Assembly: GCF_030161375.1 (NCBI RefSeq)
Contig: NZ_BSSQ01000014.1
Span: 446,628 to 510,627 of the forward strand
Reading direction: 5' to 3'
From: Paenibacillus glycanilyticus
Lineage (GTDB): Bacteria; Bacillota; Bacilli; Paenibacillales; Paenibacillaceae
Length of the DNA: 64,000 bases
Part shown: piece by piece, positions 8,429 through 16,179 of the stretch
Layout: every line of letters begins with the position of its first letter
How positions within the stretch are numbered: position 1 is the first letter of the stretch
Translations under genes and position numbers: made by a program
Notes under the pieces: generated by a model
What the model saw: only the letters and a program-made list of their open reading frames with translations
Database searches by the model: none
Told to the model about the DNA's origin: nothing

Positions 8429-9322
8429 ATGCCAAATCGATTAAATAGCTTAGAGAGCTACCGGATTTTTTTGTATACGGCAAGAACGGGCAACTTCACG
8501 AAAGCAGCCGAAATCCTGCACGTGACCCAGCCTTCCGTCAGCTATGCCATTAAGCAGCTGGAGGAAACGTTTGGCGTGAAACTATTCGACCGCGGGTCCA
8601 AAGGCGTAAAGCTGACAATGGAAGGCAAAGCGCTTCTTGACTACATTGAGCAATCCTTCCACCTCATTGAGCGCGGCGAGCGCAAACTGCTCGAACTGGC
8701 CAATCTGCATGGCGGCGATCTTAGGATTGGGGCAAGCGGTCCGATTATCAAACATATTTTATTGCCTCATATCGATAAATTCCACGCGGAGCATCCGCAG
8801 GTTCGGATCCGGCTGCAACAAAGCAAGACCAACGAAATATCCAAACAGCTCAAGGAAGAAAATATCGACCTTGGCTTTGTTCACTTGCCCTTTGACGATC
8901 AGGATCTGGCTATTCAGCCGTTGCTCTCCATTCAGGATTGCTTCCTGGTTGGCGAGGCTTATAAGGAATTGGCTGCTGAACCGGGTTCGGTACGCGAGTT
9001 ATTGAAGCTTCCTTTATTATTGCCCACGTCAGGGAGCAGTACCCGGCTATTTGTCGAGCAATGGCTTGCCGGTCATGGCATTTATAAGGAACCGGACATT
9101 GAATTGACAAGCACGGAGATGATTATCGAGTTTGCGCAGCGCGGTTACGGAACGGCTTTTCTTACTCGCCGGTTTGCCGAGCAGGAGCTGGATAACGGAT
9201 CGTTATTCGAGGTGAAATTGACGGAGATTGTTCCTTCCCGGGCCATTGGCGTCGTTACGCGAAAGGACGCGACTTTGCCCGCTTCCTCGTCCGTTTTCCT
9301 AAATGAGGTAATGAAGCAATGA
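8429..9322 (+). CDS. LysR-family transcriptional regulator
   Basis: A 297-residue LysR-type regulator. The N-terminal winged helix-turn-helix (about residues 10-65) reads FLYTARTGNFTKAAEILHVT followed by QPSVSYAIKQLEETFGVKLF. The remainder is the periplasmic-binding-like co-inducer domain, with the usual LRIGASGPI strand at its beginning. The start has GAGAGGG just upstream. It is divergent from aroC with a dyad between them, the usual arrangement when a LysR protein controls its neighbour, so a link to aromatic metabolism is possible but unproven. Closest by eye to the CysL/YwfK branch. Confidence 0.92.
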   Translation: MPNRLNSLESYRIFLYTARTGNFTKAAEILHVTQPSVSYAIKQLEETFGVKLFDRGSKGVKLTMEGKALLDYIEQSFHLIERGERKLLELANLHGGDLRIGASGPIIKHILLPHIDKFHAEHPQVRIRLQQSKTNEISKQLKEENIDLGFVHLPFDDQDLAIQPLLSIQDCFLVGEAYKELAAEPGSVRELLKLPLLLPTSGSSTRLFVEQWLAGHGIYKEPDIELTSTEMIIEFAQRGYGTAFLTRRFAEQELDNGSLFEVKLTEIVPSRAIGVVTRKDATLPASSSVFLNEVMKQ

Positions 9323-9445
9323 GGGTTGGTTTTATCAACCAACACAGGCATGAATGTTCATAAGAATGCCTTGGAATCGTTGTTGACTTGCGTGTTTAAG
9401 AGTTTTAACATATAATGATAAACTTTAAAAAATGGGGCGTTAAAC

Positions 9446-10366
9446 ATGAGCGAAAACAAACCTTATCGTATTCTTTTATACTATAAGTATGTCCATATAG
9501 ATAACCCGGCGGAACTGACTGCCGAACACTTGCAATTCTGTAAGGATCTTGGCGTCAAGGGGCGCATTCTGATCTCCGAGCAAGGCATTAACGGCACATG
9601 TTCCGGTACGGTTGAACAGACCGACGCTTATATCGCGCATATGCGCGCGAACCCGCTGTTCGCCGATATGGTCTACAAGATTGACGAGTCCGAAGGCCAT
9701 GCGTTCAAGAAGATCTTCGTTCGTCACAAGAAAGAGCTTGTAACCCTTCGTTACGACAAAAAGCTGGATCCTAACGTACGTACCGGCAAACATCTGACAC
9801 CGGTCGAATTCTACGAGGAGCTTCAAGGCGATGACGTTATTATTATCGACGGACGCAACGATTATGAATACGATATCGGCCATTTCCGCGGCGCGATCCG
9901 TCCTACCGTCGAATCCTTCCGCGAGTTCCCGGAATGGCTGCGCAAGAACTTGCCGGAAGACGCGAAGAACAAAAAAATCCTTACCTATTGCACAGGCGGT
10001 ATCCGTTGCGAAACGCTGACTGGCGTCCTGCTTGAAGAAGGCTTCTCGGATGTTAACCAGCTCGAGGGCGGCATCGTCACTTACGGGAAAGACGAAACGG
10101 TTAAAGGCCGTCTATGGGACGGCAAATGTTACGTATTTGATGAACGCATCTCCGTGCCGATCAACCGGACAGACGAAGATATTATCGTCGGCAAATGTTA
10201 TCACTGCGGCAAAGCCGAAGACCGCTATATCAACTGCGCGGACGATCTTTGCCATCGCAAGCATATTTGCTGCCCGGAATGCGAAGCCGAGCACGAAAGC
10301 TATTGCGCGCCGGAATGCAAAGTGAATGACGAAGCACGCAAATTAAAAGTCGTATCTGGTCGGTGA
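9446..10366 (+). CDS. trhO: tRNA uridine(34) hydroxylase TrhO, copy 1
   Basis: TrhO (YceA/YbfQ family) makes 5-hydroxyuridine at the wobble position of tRNA in an O2-dependent reaction, and contains a rhodanese domain. This copy has 306 residues. It shows the N-terminal acylphosphatase-like domain (YRILLYYKYVHID), the rhodanese domain (IDGRNDYEYDIGHFRGAIRP) with active-site C182 in YCTGGIRCE, and a C-terminal cysteine-rich metal-binding tail (CYHCG, then CADDLC and CCPECEAEH). It is followed after only 6 bases by a small Cys protein and then by a second trhO copy, apparently one operon. The two copies are about four-fifths identical by eye. Confidence 0.93.
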   Translation: MSENKPYRILLYYKYVHIDNPAELTAEHLQFCKDLGVKGRILISEQGINGTCSGTVEQTDAYIAHMRANPLFADMVYKIDESEGHAFKKIFVRHKKELVTLRYDKKLDPNVRTGKHLTPVEFYEELQGDDVIIIDGRNDYEYDIGHFRGAIRPTVESFREFPEWLRKNLPEDAKNKKILTYCTGGIRCETLTGVLLEEGFSDVNQLEGGIVTYGKDETVKGRLWDGKCYVFDERISVPINRTDEDIIVGKCYHCGKAEDRYINCADDLCHRKHICCPECEAEHESYCAPECKVNDEARKLKVVSGR

Positions 10367-10372
10367 TTAACG

Positions 10373-10627
10373 ATGGGACTTGGGCTAGTTGTTGTTGAGG
10401 TCTGTACCCGCAACGAAATGGCGCTGTTGCCTCTGGAAGAGCTCGAAGAGAAATTCCCGGAGGCTGCCGTTATGCGCACGGATTGCCTGAACATGTGCAA
10501 TCTGTGCCGGGCAAGACCTTATGCGATGGTGAATGAGAACCGGATTTACGCAGGTACCAAGGAAGAATGCCTTAAGCAGGTTGAAGAAGCCGTGCAAGAA
10601 GAAATTAAACAGTTTTTTGGAGAATAA
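10373..10627 (+). CDS. YuzB-like DUF1450 small cysteine protein
   Basis: An 84-residue protein of the DUF1450/YuzB family, whose function is not established. It has a single upstream cysteine (C11) and a CxxxCxxC cluster (C38, C42, C45 in CLNMCNLC), a spacing like thioredoxin-fold [2Fe-2S] ferredoxins. The sequence alone does not prove a cluster. It lies between two trhO copies with 6 bases on the left and 4 on the right, so it is almost certainly co-transcribed and translationally linked with them. A role as a redox partner of the O2-dependent TrhO enzymes is an inference from this placement. Confidence 0.82.
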   Translation: MGLGLVVVEVCTRNEMALLPLEELEEKFPEAAVMRTDCLNMCNLCRARPYAMVNENRIYAGTKEECLKQVEEAVQEEIKQFFGE

Positions 10628-10631
10628 GCCT

Positions 10632-11516
10632 ATGAGCGACAATAAACCTTACCGCATCTTGCTATATTATAAATACGTGCACGTAGACAACGCCGAACAA
10701 GCAGCGGCTGAGCATCTGCGCTTCTGCAAGCAGCTTGGCGTCAAGGGACGCATTCTTATTTCCGACCAAGGCATCAACGGAACCTGCTCCGGCACCACCC
10801 AGCAGACCGATGCTTATATGGCGTATATGAACGAGCATCCTTTGTTCAAGGACATTACCTACAAGATTGACGAGTCCGAAGGCCATGTGTTCAAAAAGCT
10901 GTTCGTTCGCCATAAAAACGAACTTGTTACTTTGCGCTACAATAAAAAAATGGATCCGAATGTCCTGACGGGCAAACGGTTGTCTCCAAAGGAATTTTAC
11001 GAGCAGCTGCAACAGGAAGATGTCATTATCATTGACGGACGCAACGATTACGAATACGATATCGGCCATTTCCGCGGTGCAATCCGCCCTACCGTCGAGT
11101 CGTTCCGCGAGTTCCCGGAATGGATCCGCAAGAACTTGCCGGAAGACGCGAAGAACAAACCGATCCTTACTTACTGCACCGGCGGCATCCGTTGCGAGAC
11201 ATTGACGGGCGTTCTGCTTGAAGAAGGCTTCAGCGACGTTGCGCAGCTCGAAGGCGGCATCGTTACTTACGGCAAGGACGAAGAAGTAAAAGGCCGTCTC
11301 TGGGACGGCAAATGTTACGTATTCGACGACCGGATTTCCGTGCCGATCAACCGTACGGAAGAAGATATCGTTATCGGCAAATGCCATCATTGCGGCAAGC
11401 CGAATGACCGCTACGTCAACTGCGCGAATGTAACCTGCGACAAGCGCCACATCTGCTGCGAGGAATGCGAAGCGGAGCATGCGCGTCATTGCTCGGAAGC
11501 CTGCAAGGGGCACTAA
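10632..11516 (+). CDS. trhO: tRNA uridine(34) hydroxylase TrhO, copy 2
   Basis: A 294-residue paralogue of the trhO gene two positions upstream, with the same domain order and the same active-site C182 in YCTGGIRCE. The cysteine-rich C-terminus (CHHCG, CANVTC, CCEECEAEH) is kept, but the last dozen residues present in copy 1 are absent. The start at 10632 is preceded by TTTGGAGA; the longer in-frame ORF from 10533 is rejected because it would overlap the DUF1450 gene. DNA identity in the rhodanese part is very high in patches, for example around 9848-9975 against 11034-11160, which suggests recent duplication or gene conversion. The operon ends at the terminator right after the stop. Confidence 0.92.
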   Translation: MSDNKPYRILLYYKYVHVDNAEQAAAEHLRFCKQLGVKGRILISDQGINGTCSGTTQQTDAYMAYMNEHPLFKDITYKIDESEGHVFKKLFVRHKNELVTLRYNKKMDPNVLTGKRLSPKEFYEQLQQEDVIIIDGRNDYEYDIGHFRGAIRPTVESFREFPEWIRKNLPEDAKNKPILTYCTGGIRCETLTGVLLEEGFSDVAQLEGGIVTYGKDEEVKGRLWDGKCYVFDDRISVPINRTEEDIVIGKCHHCGKPNDRYVNCANVTCDKRHICCEECEAEHARHCSEACKGH

Positions 11517-11521
11517 TAATC

Positions 11522-11553
11522 AACGCCACAGGAAGGATCCTGTGGCGTTTTTT
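11522..11553 (+). terminator. Terminator of the trhO operon
   Basis: AACGCCACAGG / CCTGTGGCGTT stem followed by eight T. Confidence 0.92.
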
Positions 11554-11574
11554 TTGCCCTATGACTTCTCCTTG

Positions 11575-12066
11575 TCAATCCGTAACATTCAGAAACGTTA
11601 GACTTACAAGCCATAGACATATCGGAAGAAGCGTGCTGGAGAGAGCCATTTCTACCGTATACGGTTTTTTCCTCGTTAATGCCAAGACGGTATCCGCTAT
11701 GAAAAACAGTATCGCCGCCAATAAGCTGATACGGAGCAGAATGAGGCCAAACAAACAATGGAACAATGCAGATATCGTCAATTGCAGCCATCTTCGTTTT
11801 GTTACGACCCGTGATATAACCTCGCTGATTAGCGAAGTTACAATCCCGTAAATATAAATGGCTGGCGTAGTGTAAAACATGTAGGCAGATATCGTCTGAA
11901 AAGCTTCCTTAACACGGACAATGTTTGAATACGTGTTGCTTATGCTGAACGGATCCGGTTCCAGCCATGCGTAAATCACCGTAAATAAACAGGTGGCAAT
12001 GGCAGCGCTAATGAATTTCCTGATAACCATTTGCGCGAAATTTACCGTTTTCATTGTTCTGATCAT
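11575..12066 (-). CDS. Hypothetical small membrane protein
   Basis: About 163 residues with four predicted membrane segments: FISAAIATCLFTVIYAWL, FYTTPAIYIYGIVTSLI, a helix around LTISALFHCLFGLILL that continues into LAAILFFIADTVLAL, and STLLPICLWLVSLTFL at the end. I do not recognise the family. The start at 12066 is preferred because AAGG lies at the right distance; a TTG-initiated form from 12117 would add 17 polar residues without a ribosome site. It is the third gene in line behind the PrsW-nuclease gene and its partner, with a 107-base gap, so it may be an accessory member of that module or an unrelated neighbour. Confidence 0.6.
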   Translation of the reverse strand: MIRTMKTVNFAQMVIRKFISAAIATCLFTVIYAWLEPDPFSISNTYSNIVRVKEAFQTISAYMFYTTPAIYIYGIVTSLISEVISRVVTKRRWLQLTISALFHCLFGLILLRISLLAAILFFIADTVLALTRKKPYTVEMALSSTLLPICLWLVSLTFLNVTD

Positions 12067-12173
12067 CTCCCGCCTTCTGTACGTTCCCTCTAATCCATCA
12101 TTAAAGGCATCGTACAAAAAAACAGGAAATGCGGTAAGTTCTAACTTTCATAGAACCCTTTAAGCACATGAGG

Positions 12174-12503
12174 CTAACCGATGTAGACAACCGCGTTCCC
12201 GCGGCGAAACGCACCCGGCAGTTCTGCCTCAAGCAGCTCCAATCGGCGCTGCATATGCTCCTTGGCATCTCCGCCCATCTTGGAACTTACCCATTCCTTC
12301 AGCAGACTGATTTCTTCCAGAATGATCGGCACGTCTTCTTTCTCTACGTCCGTTCCTCCTTGGAACAAAACCGTCCACTGAAGCCCCAGCTCCTCTGCGG
12401 CTGGCTCCCAATATTTCTTGTAAAAGTCCTCCGTCGCAACCGGCAGCATAAAGCTACGCTCGAAATCATCTTCTGGATCAACGATAAATGCGCTAATCGA
12501 CAT
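12174..12503 (-). CDS. Probable immunity protein of the PrsW-nuclease gene
   Basis: A 109-residue, acidic, soluble protein with no recognised domain. It contains a helical acidic stretch (EKEDVPIILEEISLLKEW, then MQRRLELLEAEL) and no membrane segment. Its ATG lies one base after the stop of the upstream nuclease-domain gene (TGA-C-ATG), and its ribosome site is inside the end of that gene, so the two are translationally coupled. A small acidic protein directly behind a gene with a C-terminal nuclease domain is the classic layout of a polymorphic toxin and its immunity protein. The assignment rests on position, size and charge only; I see no match to a named immunity family. Confidence 0.65.
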   Translation of the reverse strand: MSISAFIVDPEDDFERSFMLPVATEDFYKKYWEPAAEELGLQWTVLFQGGTDVEKEDVPIILEEISLLKEWVSSKMGGDAKEHMQRRLELLEAELPGAFRRGNAVVYIG

Positions 12504-12504
12504 G

Positions 12505-14574
12505 TCATTTCACTCCAAATCTAATCTTAAATGTGTAATCCGGGAACTCTTGGCGCAAACGGTTCAGACTGTTCTCAGCCGCTGCCCGGAGCTCCGGCGT
12601 ATCTCCATCCAGCTGAAACTCGAACCGGCGGATGTTCTTGATATCGTCAAGCGTTGGAATATCGGATGTGCCGTCCGGCGTAGTCCGCGTCCCAACCGCC
12701 TTCTCCAGCAGGTTATTAATTCGCGTTTTCGTCTTCTGGTACAGTTGTTTGTCGGTGAACTGCTGCGGCGTCTGCTGCGGCCTGCCCGTTTTCGGGTGAA
12801 TGCGGTTAAGGCCTTCAGCCGATTTGGCTTCGTAGAAAATGCCATTCTCGACGTCAATGCCGTCGAATTCTCCAAGCGCTCCGTTGCGGCCGTCGTACAA
12901 TTCAACGCCTTTATACTTCGCCTTGCTCCAATGAACGTAGTCGTCATCGGGATCCTTTGGCTTCGTCGTCTCAGGCTCCTCCGGTTCAGGCTTATTCCGA
13001 TCCGGCCCGTCTCCATGAGGCTTGCGCGGAATATCCGGCTCCGGCTTGTTCCGGCGCCGAAGCATCTTCTCAAGCCAGTCTTTAAGCCGCCCCCCGCCTT
13101 TTTTGCCTAGCCGGCCAAAGGGTATTCGGCTTAAGGCAATAGCAAGCAAAGCAGCCGCTGCATTTTCCGGAGTGAGAAGCCGTTTCGGGTCCCGAATGTT
13201 CTTCGCGATGTCATGACCGCTTGCCGGGATGCTGGCGGCTGTCAACGCGAACCCAAGCGCCGGCCAGAAACCAACGAATAACAGGGCAAGAGCAAAAGCG
13301 CCAAGCACAATCGCCCCTTTCTCCCGGAAGCTGAGACGATCCCACCAATCTTGCAGCGAGTCGAACATGCAGGAGAAGCAAGCCGTCCCGTCGGCACTTA
13401 CCGAGGACTGTATGTAAAGCGCTAGTCCCGCAAGCAGACCCGCGCCAAGCAGCAATACCGCTATGCCCGCTGCCTTCTTGTAATGAAGCTGCACGCTGCC
13501 GCGTACTTTCTCCCGGATTAACTCCGCCTCCGAATTTCCGTACAACATAGAAAACCCGAGTTCCCTGCGCTCTCTGGTCAATGCCAAAACGCTGGCAAAA
13601 CGTTCTCTCCGCCGGAAAAAAGCCGCCGCCATCTGCCATAGTTCAGTCAATGGATCGATAAAACGGTCGCCGGGCATTAAGGGCAACTTGTCTTTGATCC
13701 GATTAAGCGCCACATAGTCCAAACCAATCCCAAGGACAAGCATAACCAGGAATAAATCCTTTGTCTGGTAACCGCTCCCGGTCCAGTCATTGAGGGTCAT
13801 CACCCATTCCGGCAACGAATTTTGCCCGTTATAGGCGGCATGCTCGAGAATCGATAAGGCTAGCAGCAGCGCGGGCACGCTAAATACCCAATTGGTTAAC
13901 CTTTTGCGAAGACGTACGGCAAGCCCTAGACCAAGCGCGACCATCGCCGTATGAACGGGATGGCTGACGGTCATGAGCGTAGGGAAGATGCTTTCTTCAA
14001 ACCGACCGGGAAACAACGTCCACACATCCCAGTGGATCGTCTCCCCTCCCAGCATCGTCACGCTGTAGCCGTACGTCCGGCCGATAATGCCGGAGTTCAG
14101 CCATCTGCGGCTTAACTCCTCCATCAGTTGAAAACCTACGCCTGACGCTGCCCCCGCCAGCGCGTAGTCGGATAAGCTCATAGAGGATGCCCGGCGGGAA
14201 AACAATAAATACAAGCCAAGCGGCAGCAGCTTCCACACTTCCTCCGCGATCGGCGTGACAACCGCATTGGACCAGACGTCCATCGTCCGGCCGCCAAATA
14301 TTCCGTGTACAGCCTGCAAGGTCCAGGTGGTGACGGGTATAACGAGGACAATGCCAAGCAGCATAAACATAGCGGTTTTTTTCCAGGTAAAAGTTTTGCT
14401 CCGGCCTAACAGCCAGAATTGCATCATCACGTAGAACGACCAGAGATATTGCACGAGCATTGTCCGCGAATCGCGGAAATAGAATAATCCAACGATAAAC
14501 AGCAATAAAGACAACCAGCACCAAACGGCATAGACCGCACTAAGCCAAGGATATCGCTCCGGTACAGCACGCAT
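12505..14574 (-). CDS. PrsW-like membrane protease fused to a PD-(D/E)XK nuclease-like domain
   Basis: A 689-residue multi-domain protein. Residues about 10-290 hold roughly eight membrane helices with PrsW intramembrane protease signatures: EEVWK (E111-E112-K115), GVGFQLMEE (E152-E153), and SHPVHTAMVALGLG (H205, H208). Residues 365-480 carry further hydrophobic helices and a segment (about 447-475) resembling the pre-toxin linkers of polymorphic toxins. A Pro/Glu/Lys-rich linker spans about 508-545. The C-terminal domain (546-689) contains GEFDGIDVENGIFYEAKSAE, with acidic D571 and D574 and an E582-x-K584 pair, the restriction-endonuclease-fold toxin pattern. The first normal in-frame start is at 14574, but the only strong ribosome site (GAGGAGGG, about 14649-14656) lies in an open in-frame stretch 25 codons upstream without ATG/GTG/TTG, so the start is uncertain. 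Confidence 0.75.
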   Translation of the reverse strand: MRAVPERYPWLSAVYAVWCWLSLLLFIVGLFYFRDSRTMLVQYLWSFYVMMQFWLLGRSKTFTWKKTAMFMLLGIVLVIPVTTWTLQAVHGIFGGRTMDVWSNAVVTPIAEEVWKLLPLGLYLLFSRRASSMSLSDYALAGAASGVGFQLMEELSRRWLNSGIIGRTYGYSVTMLGGETIHWDVWTLFPGRFEESIFPTLMTVSHPVHTAMVALGLGLAVRLRKRLTNWVFSVPALLLALSILEHAAYNGQNSLPEWVMTLNDWTGSGYQTKDLFLVMLVLGIGLDYVALNRIKDKLPLMPGDRFIDPLTELWQMAAAFFRRRERFASVLALTRERRELGFSMLYGNSEAELIREKVRGSVQLHYKKAAGIAVLLLGAGLLAGLALYIQSSVSADGTACFSCMFDSLQDWWDRLSFREKGAIVLGAFALALLFVGFWPALGFALTAASIPASGHDIAKNIRDPKRLLTPENAAAALLAIALSRIPFGRLGKKGGGRLKDWLEKMLRRRNKPEPDIPRKPHGDGPDRNKPEPEEPETTKPKDPDDDYVHWSKAKYKGVELYDGRNGALGEFDGIDVENGIFYEAKSAEGLNRIHPKTGRPQQTPQQFTDKQLYQKTKTRINNLLEKAVGTRTTPDGTSDIPTLDDIKNIRRFEFQLDGDTPELRAAAENSLNRLRQEFPDYTFKIRFGVK

Positions 14575-14800
14575 GAATCGGTAAATAGCCTCAGCATAAT
14601 CTCTGATCCTGCTACGGATTCGCCATATCGTATCCGTCTCTAATCCCTCCTCGCAGAGCTTTCCCCATGAAAGCCGTCTAATCCTCTTTTCAAATCATAC
14701 TCGATTAAACGGGCCATGAATCATAAATAAGGAGAGATTTCTAAAAACTGGACTTTGTTCCCAATTCAATTGAACTAAAAATTTTTTAGCCTATACCCGC
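14575..14800. other. Divergent intergenic region, PrsW-nuclease / MerR
   Basis: Gene-free. It contains an in-frame open extension of the PrsW-nuclease gene without a standard start codon, a GAGGAGGG motif near 14650 (minus strand), and a four-codon mini-ORF (ATGGCGAATCCGTAG, minus strand from 14607). No clear promoter for the minus-strand gene was found. Confidence 0.5.
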
Positions 14801-14831
14801 TTGACTTAAACTAAGGTTTAAGTCGTATGAT
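14801..14831 (+). promoter_or_regulatory. MerR-type promoter with 19-bp spacer and operator
   Basis: -35 TTGACT (14801-14806) and -10 TATGAT (14826-14831) are 19 bases apart, the over-long spacing typical of MerR-activated promoters. The spacer region carries a perfect dyad GACTTAAAC-TAAG-GTTTAAGTC (14803-14824). Confidence 0.85.
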
Positions 14832-14864
14832 ATTCCCGTCGACAATAATCTGGAGGACTCTAGG

Positions 14865-15239
14865 ATGAACTACTATTCGATTGGAGAAGCAGCTGCGCAA
14901 TTAAATGTACCCGAATCCACTTTGCGATTTTACGAGAAAAAAGGCTTGGTGACGTTAATCGAACGCGACGAAGCAGGCAGACGGCTATACTCGGAGCATC
15001 AAATGGCATTGCTTAGAACGGTCATGTGTTTGAAAAACACGAATATGCCCATCTCCGACATCCAGCAATATATCAATTGGATCGTTGAAGGCGATAGCAC
15101 CATCGAGAAACGCCTTGATATGATGCTTAAGCACAAGCAAGCGGTACTTGATGAAATTGCGCTCATGCACCACTCATTAGATGGCATTGAAGAGAAAATA
15201 ACGCGATACACAAACAAAATTCAGGAGGCACTAACATGA
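14865..15239 (+). CDS. MerR-family regulator
   Basis: A 124-residue MerR-type activator of the AdhR/NmlR-like size class. The N-terminal winged helix reads YSIGEAAAQLNVPESTLRFY followed by EKKGLV. A long dimerisation helix covers about residues 75-124. The effector-binding end is short, with no metal-binding cysteine pair, so a small electrophile or a redox cue is more likely than a metal; that is inference. Its stop overlaps the start of the SDR gene (ATGA), so both are one operon driven by the MerR-type promoter just upstream, which carries its probable operator. Confidence 0.92.
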   Translation: MNYYSIGEAAAQLNVPESTLRFYEKKGLVTLIERDEAGRRLYSEHQMALLRTVMCLKNTNMPISDIQQYINWIVEGDSTIEKRLDMMLKHKQAVLDEIALMHHSLDGIEEKITRYTNKIQEALT

Positions 15240-15997
15240 AAATGACAGGAAATACGATTCTTATTACAGGCGGAGGCTCCGGAATCGGACTAGCTTTTGC
15301 CGAACGTTTTGTACGCGAGGGCAACACCGTGATCGTTACGGGACGACGCGAGAAGGTGCTGCAAGAAGCACAAGACAAACTACCCGGTCTGATTACGCGC
15401 GTGAGCGATTTGGGAATTGAATCCGAACGGATCGCCTTGTTCGAATGGGTAACCGCAAATTATCCGGATACGAACGTACTCGTGAACAACGCCGGAATTC
15501 AGCAGCGCTTCAACGTATTGAAAGCCGACGTAAAAACCGACTGGCCCTCCTTCAACAAAGAAATTACGACGAACATTGAAGCGCCTTTCCATCTGTCTAT
15601 GCTATTCGCCCCTGTATTCGCGGAGAAAGAATACGCGGCTATTATCAACGTCACATCCGGACTAGCCTTCACTCCATTCGCGATTGCGCCGATCTATTCG
15701 GCTACGAAAGCGGCGCTTCATTCCTTCACGATGAGCCTGAGACTCCAGCTGTCGGCAACATCCGTAGAAGTCATTGAAGTCGCGCCACCAGCGGTAAATA
15801 CCGATCTTGGCGGAACAGGTCTCCATGTCCATGGCGAACCTCTTGACGCCTTCGCGGACGGCATCTTTGAAGGTCTCCGGGAAGACAAGCCGGAAGTCGG
15901 CTACGGCACGTCCGTCGACCGTCTCCGCATGTCTCGCGATGATATCGACAAATACGCCCACAGCATGTATGAAGCTACAAAAAATATGCTCAACTAA
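15236..15997 (+). CDS. SDR-family oxidoreductase (DltE-like)
   Basis: A 253-residue classical short-chain dehydrogenase/reductase. Visible: the nucleotide-binding loop TGGGSGIG (residues about 11-18) with TGRR after strand 2, which suggests NADP preference; NNAG in strand 4; and the catalytic Ser/Tyr/Lys set in TSGLAFTPFAIAPIYSATKA. It belongs to the branch annotated as DltE or YvaG-like oxidoreductases, whose substrates are unknown. Translationally coupled to the MerR regulator by a 4-base overlap, so it is likely induced by the compound that the regulator senses, perhaps an aldehyde or quinone. Confidence 0.9.
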   Translation: MKMTGNTILITGGGSGIGLAFAERFVREGNTVIVTGRREKVLQEAQDKLPGLITRVSDLGIESERIALFEWVTANYPDTNVLVNNAGIQQRFNVLKADVKTDWPSFNKEITTNIEAPFHLSMLFAPVFAEKEYAAIINVTSGLAFTPFAIAPIYSATKAALHSFTMSLRLQLSATSVEVIEVAPPAVNTDLGGTGLHVHGEPLDAFADGIFEGLREDKPEVGYGTSVDRLRMSRDDIDKYAHSMYEATKNMLN

Positions 15998-16005
15998 CTG
16001 TTTCC

Positions 16006-16055
16006 GCAACAAAAAGGAGCTGCCATTATCGTCATGGCCAGCTCCTTTTTGTTGC
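16006..16055 (+). terminator. Terminator of the MerR-SDR operon
   Basis: A long stem GCAACAAAAAGGAGCTG / CAGCTCCTTTTTGTTGC around a loop of about 16 bases, with the T-run inside the 3' arm. Confidence 0.85.
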
Positions 16056-16179
16056 GGTTGCACAGTGATTCCGTCAAGTAGGCAATCAAAACGACAAAAA
16101 TCCAATCGCTATGCCAATGGCCTCTCCGATGGAAGACGGTATAATTAAATCAACTCAATTCAGGCAAAGGAGAACCCGA

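Noticed and set aside
10662..11513. A 283-codon minus-strand frame opposite the second trhO copy
   Set aside because: Shadow frame; a similar one exists opposite copy 1, as expected from duplicated coding sequence.
16111..16179. N-terminal extension of the sulfatase
   Set aside because: No ribosome site, and the family N-terminus aligns from MKAIIVMFDSLN at 16180.
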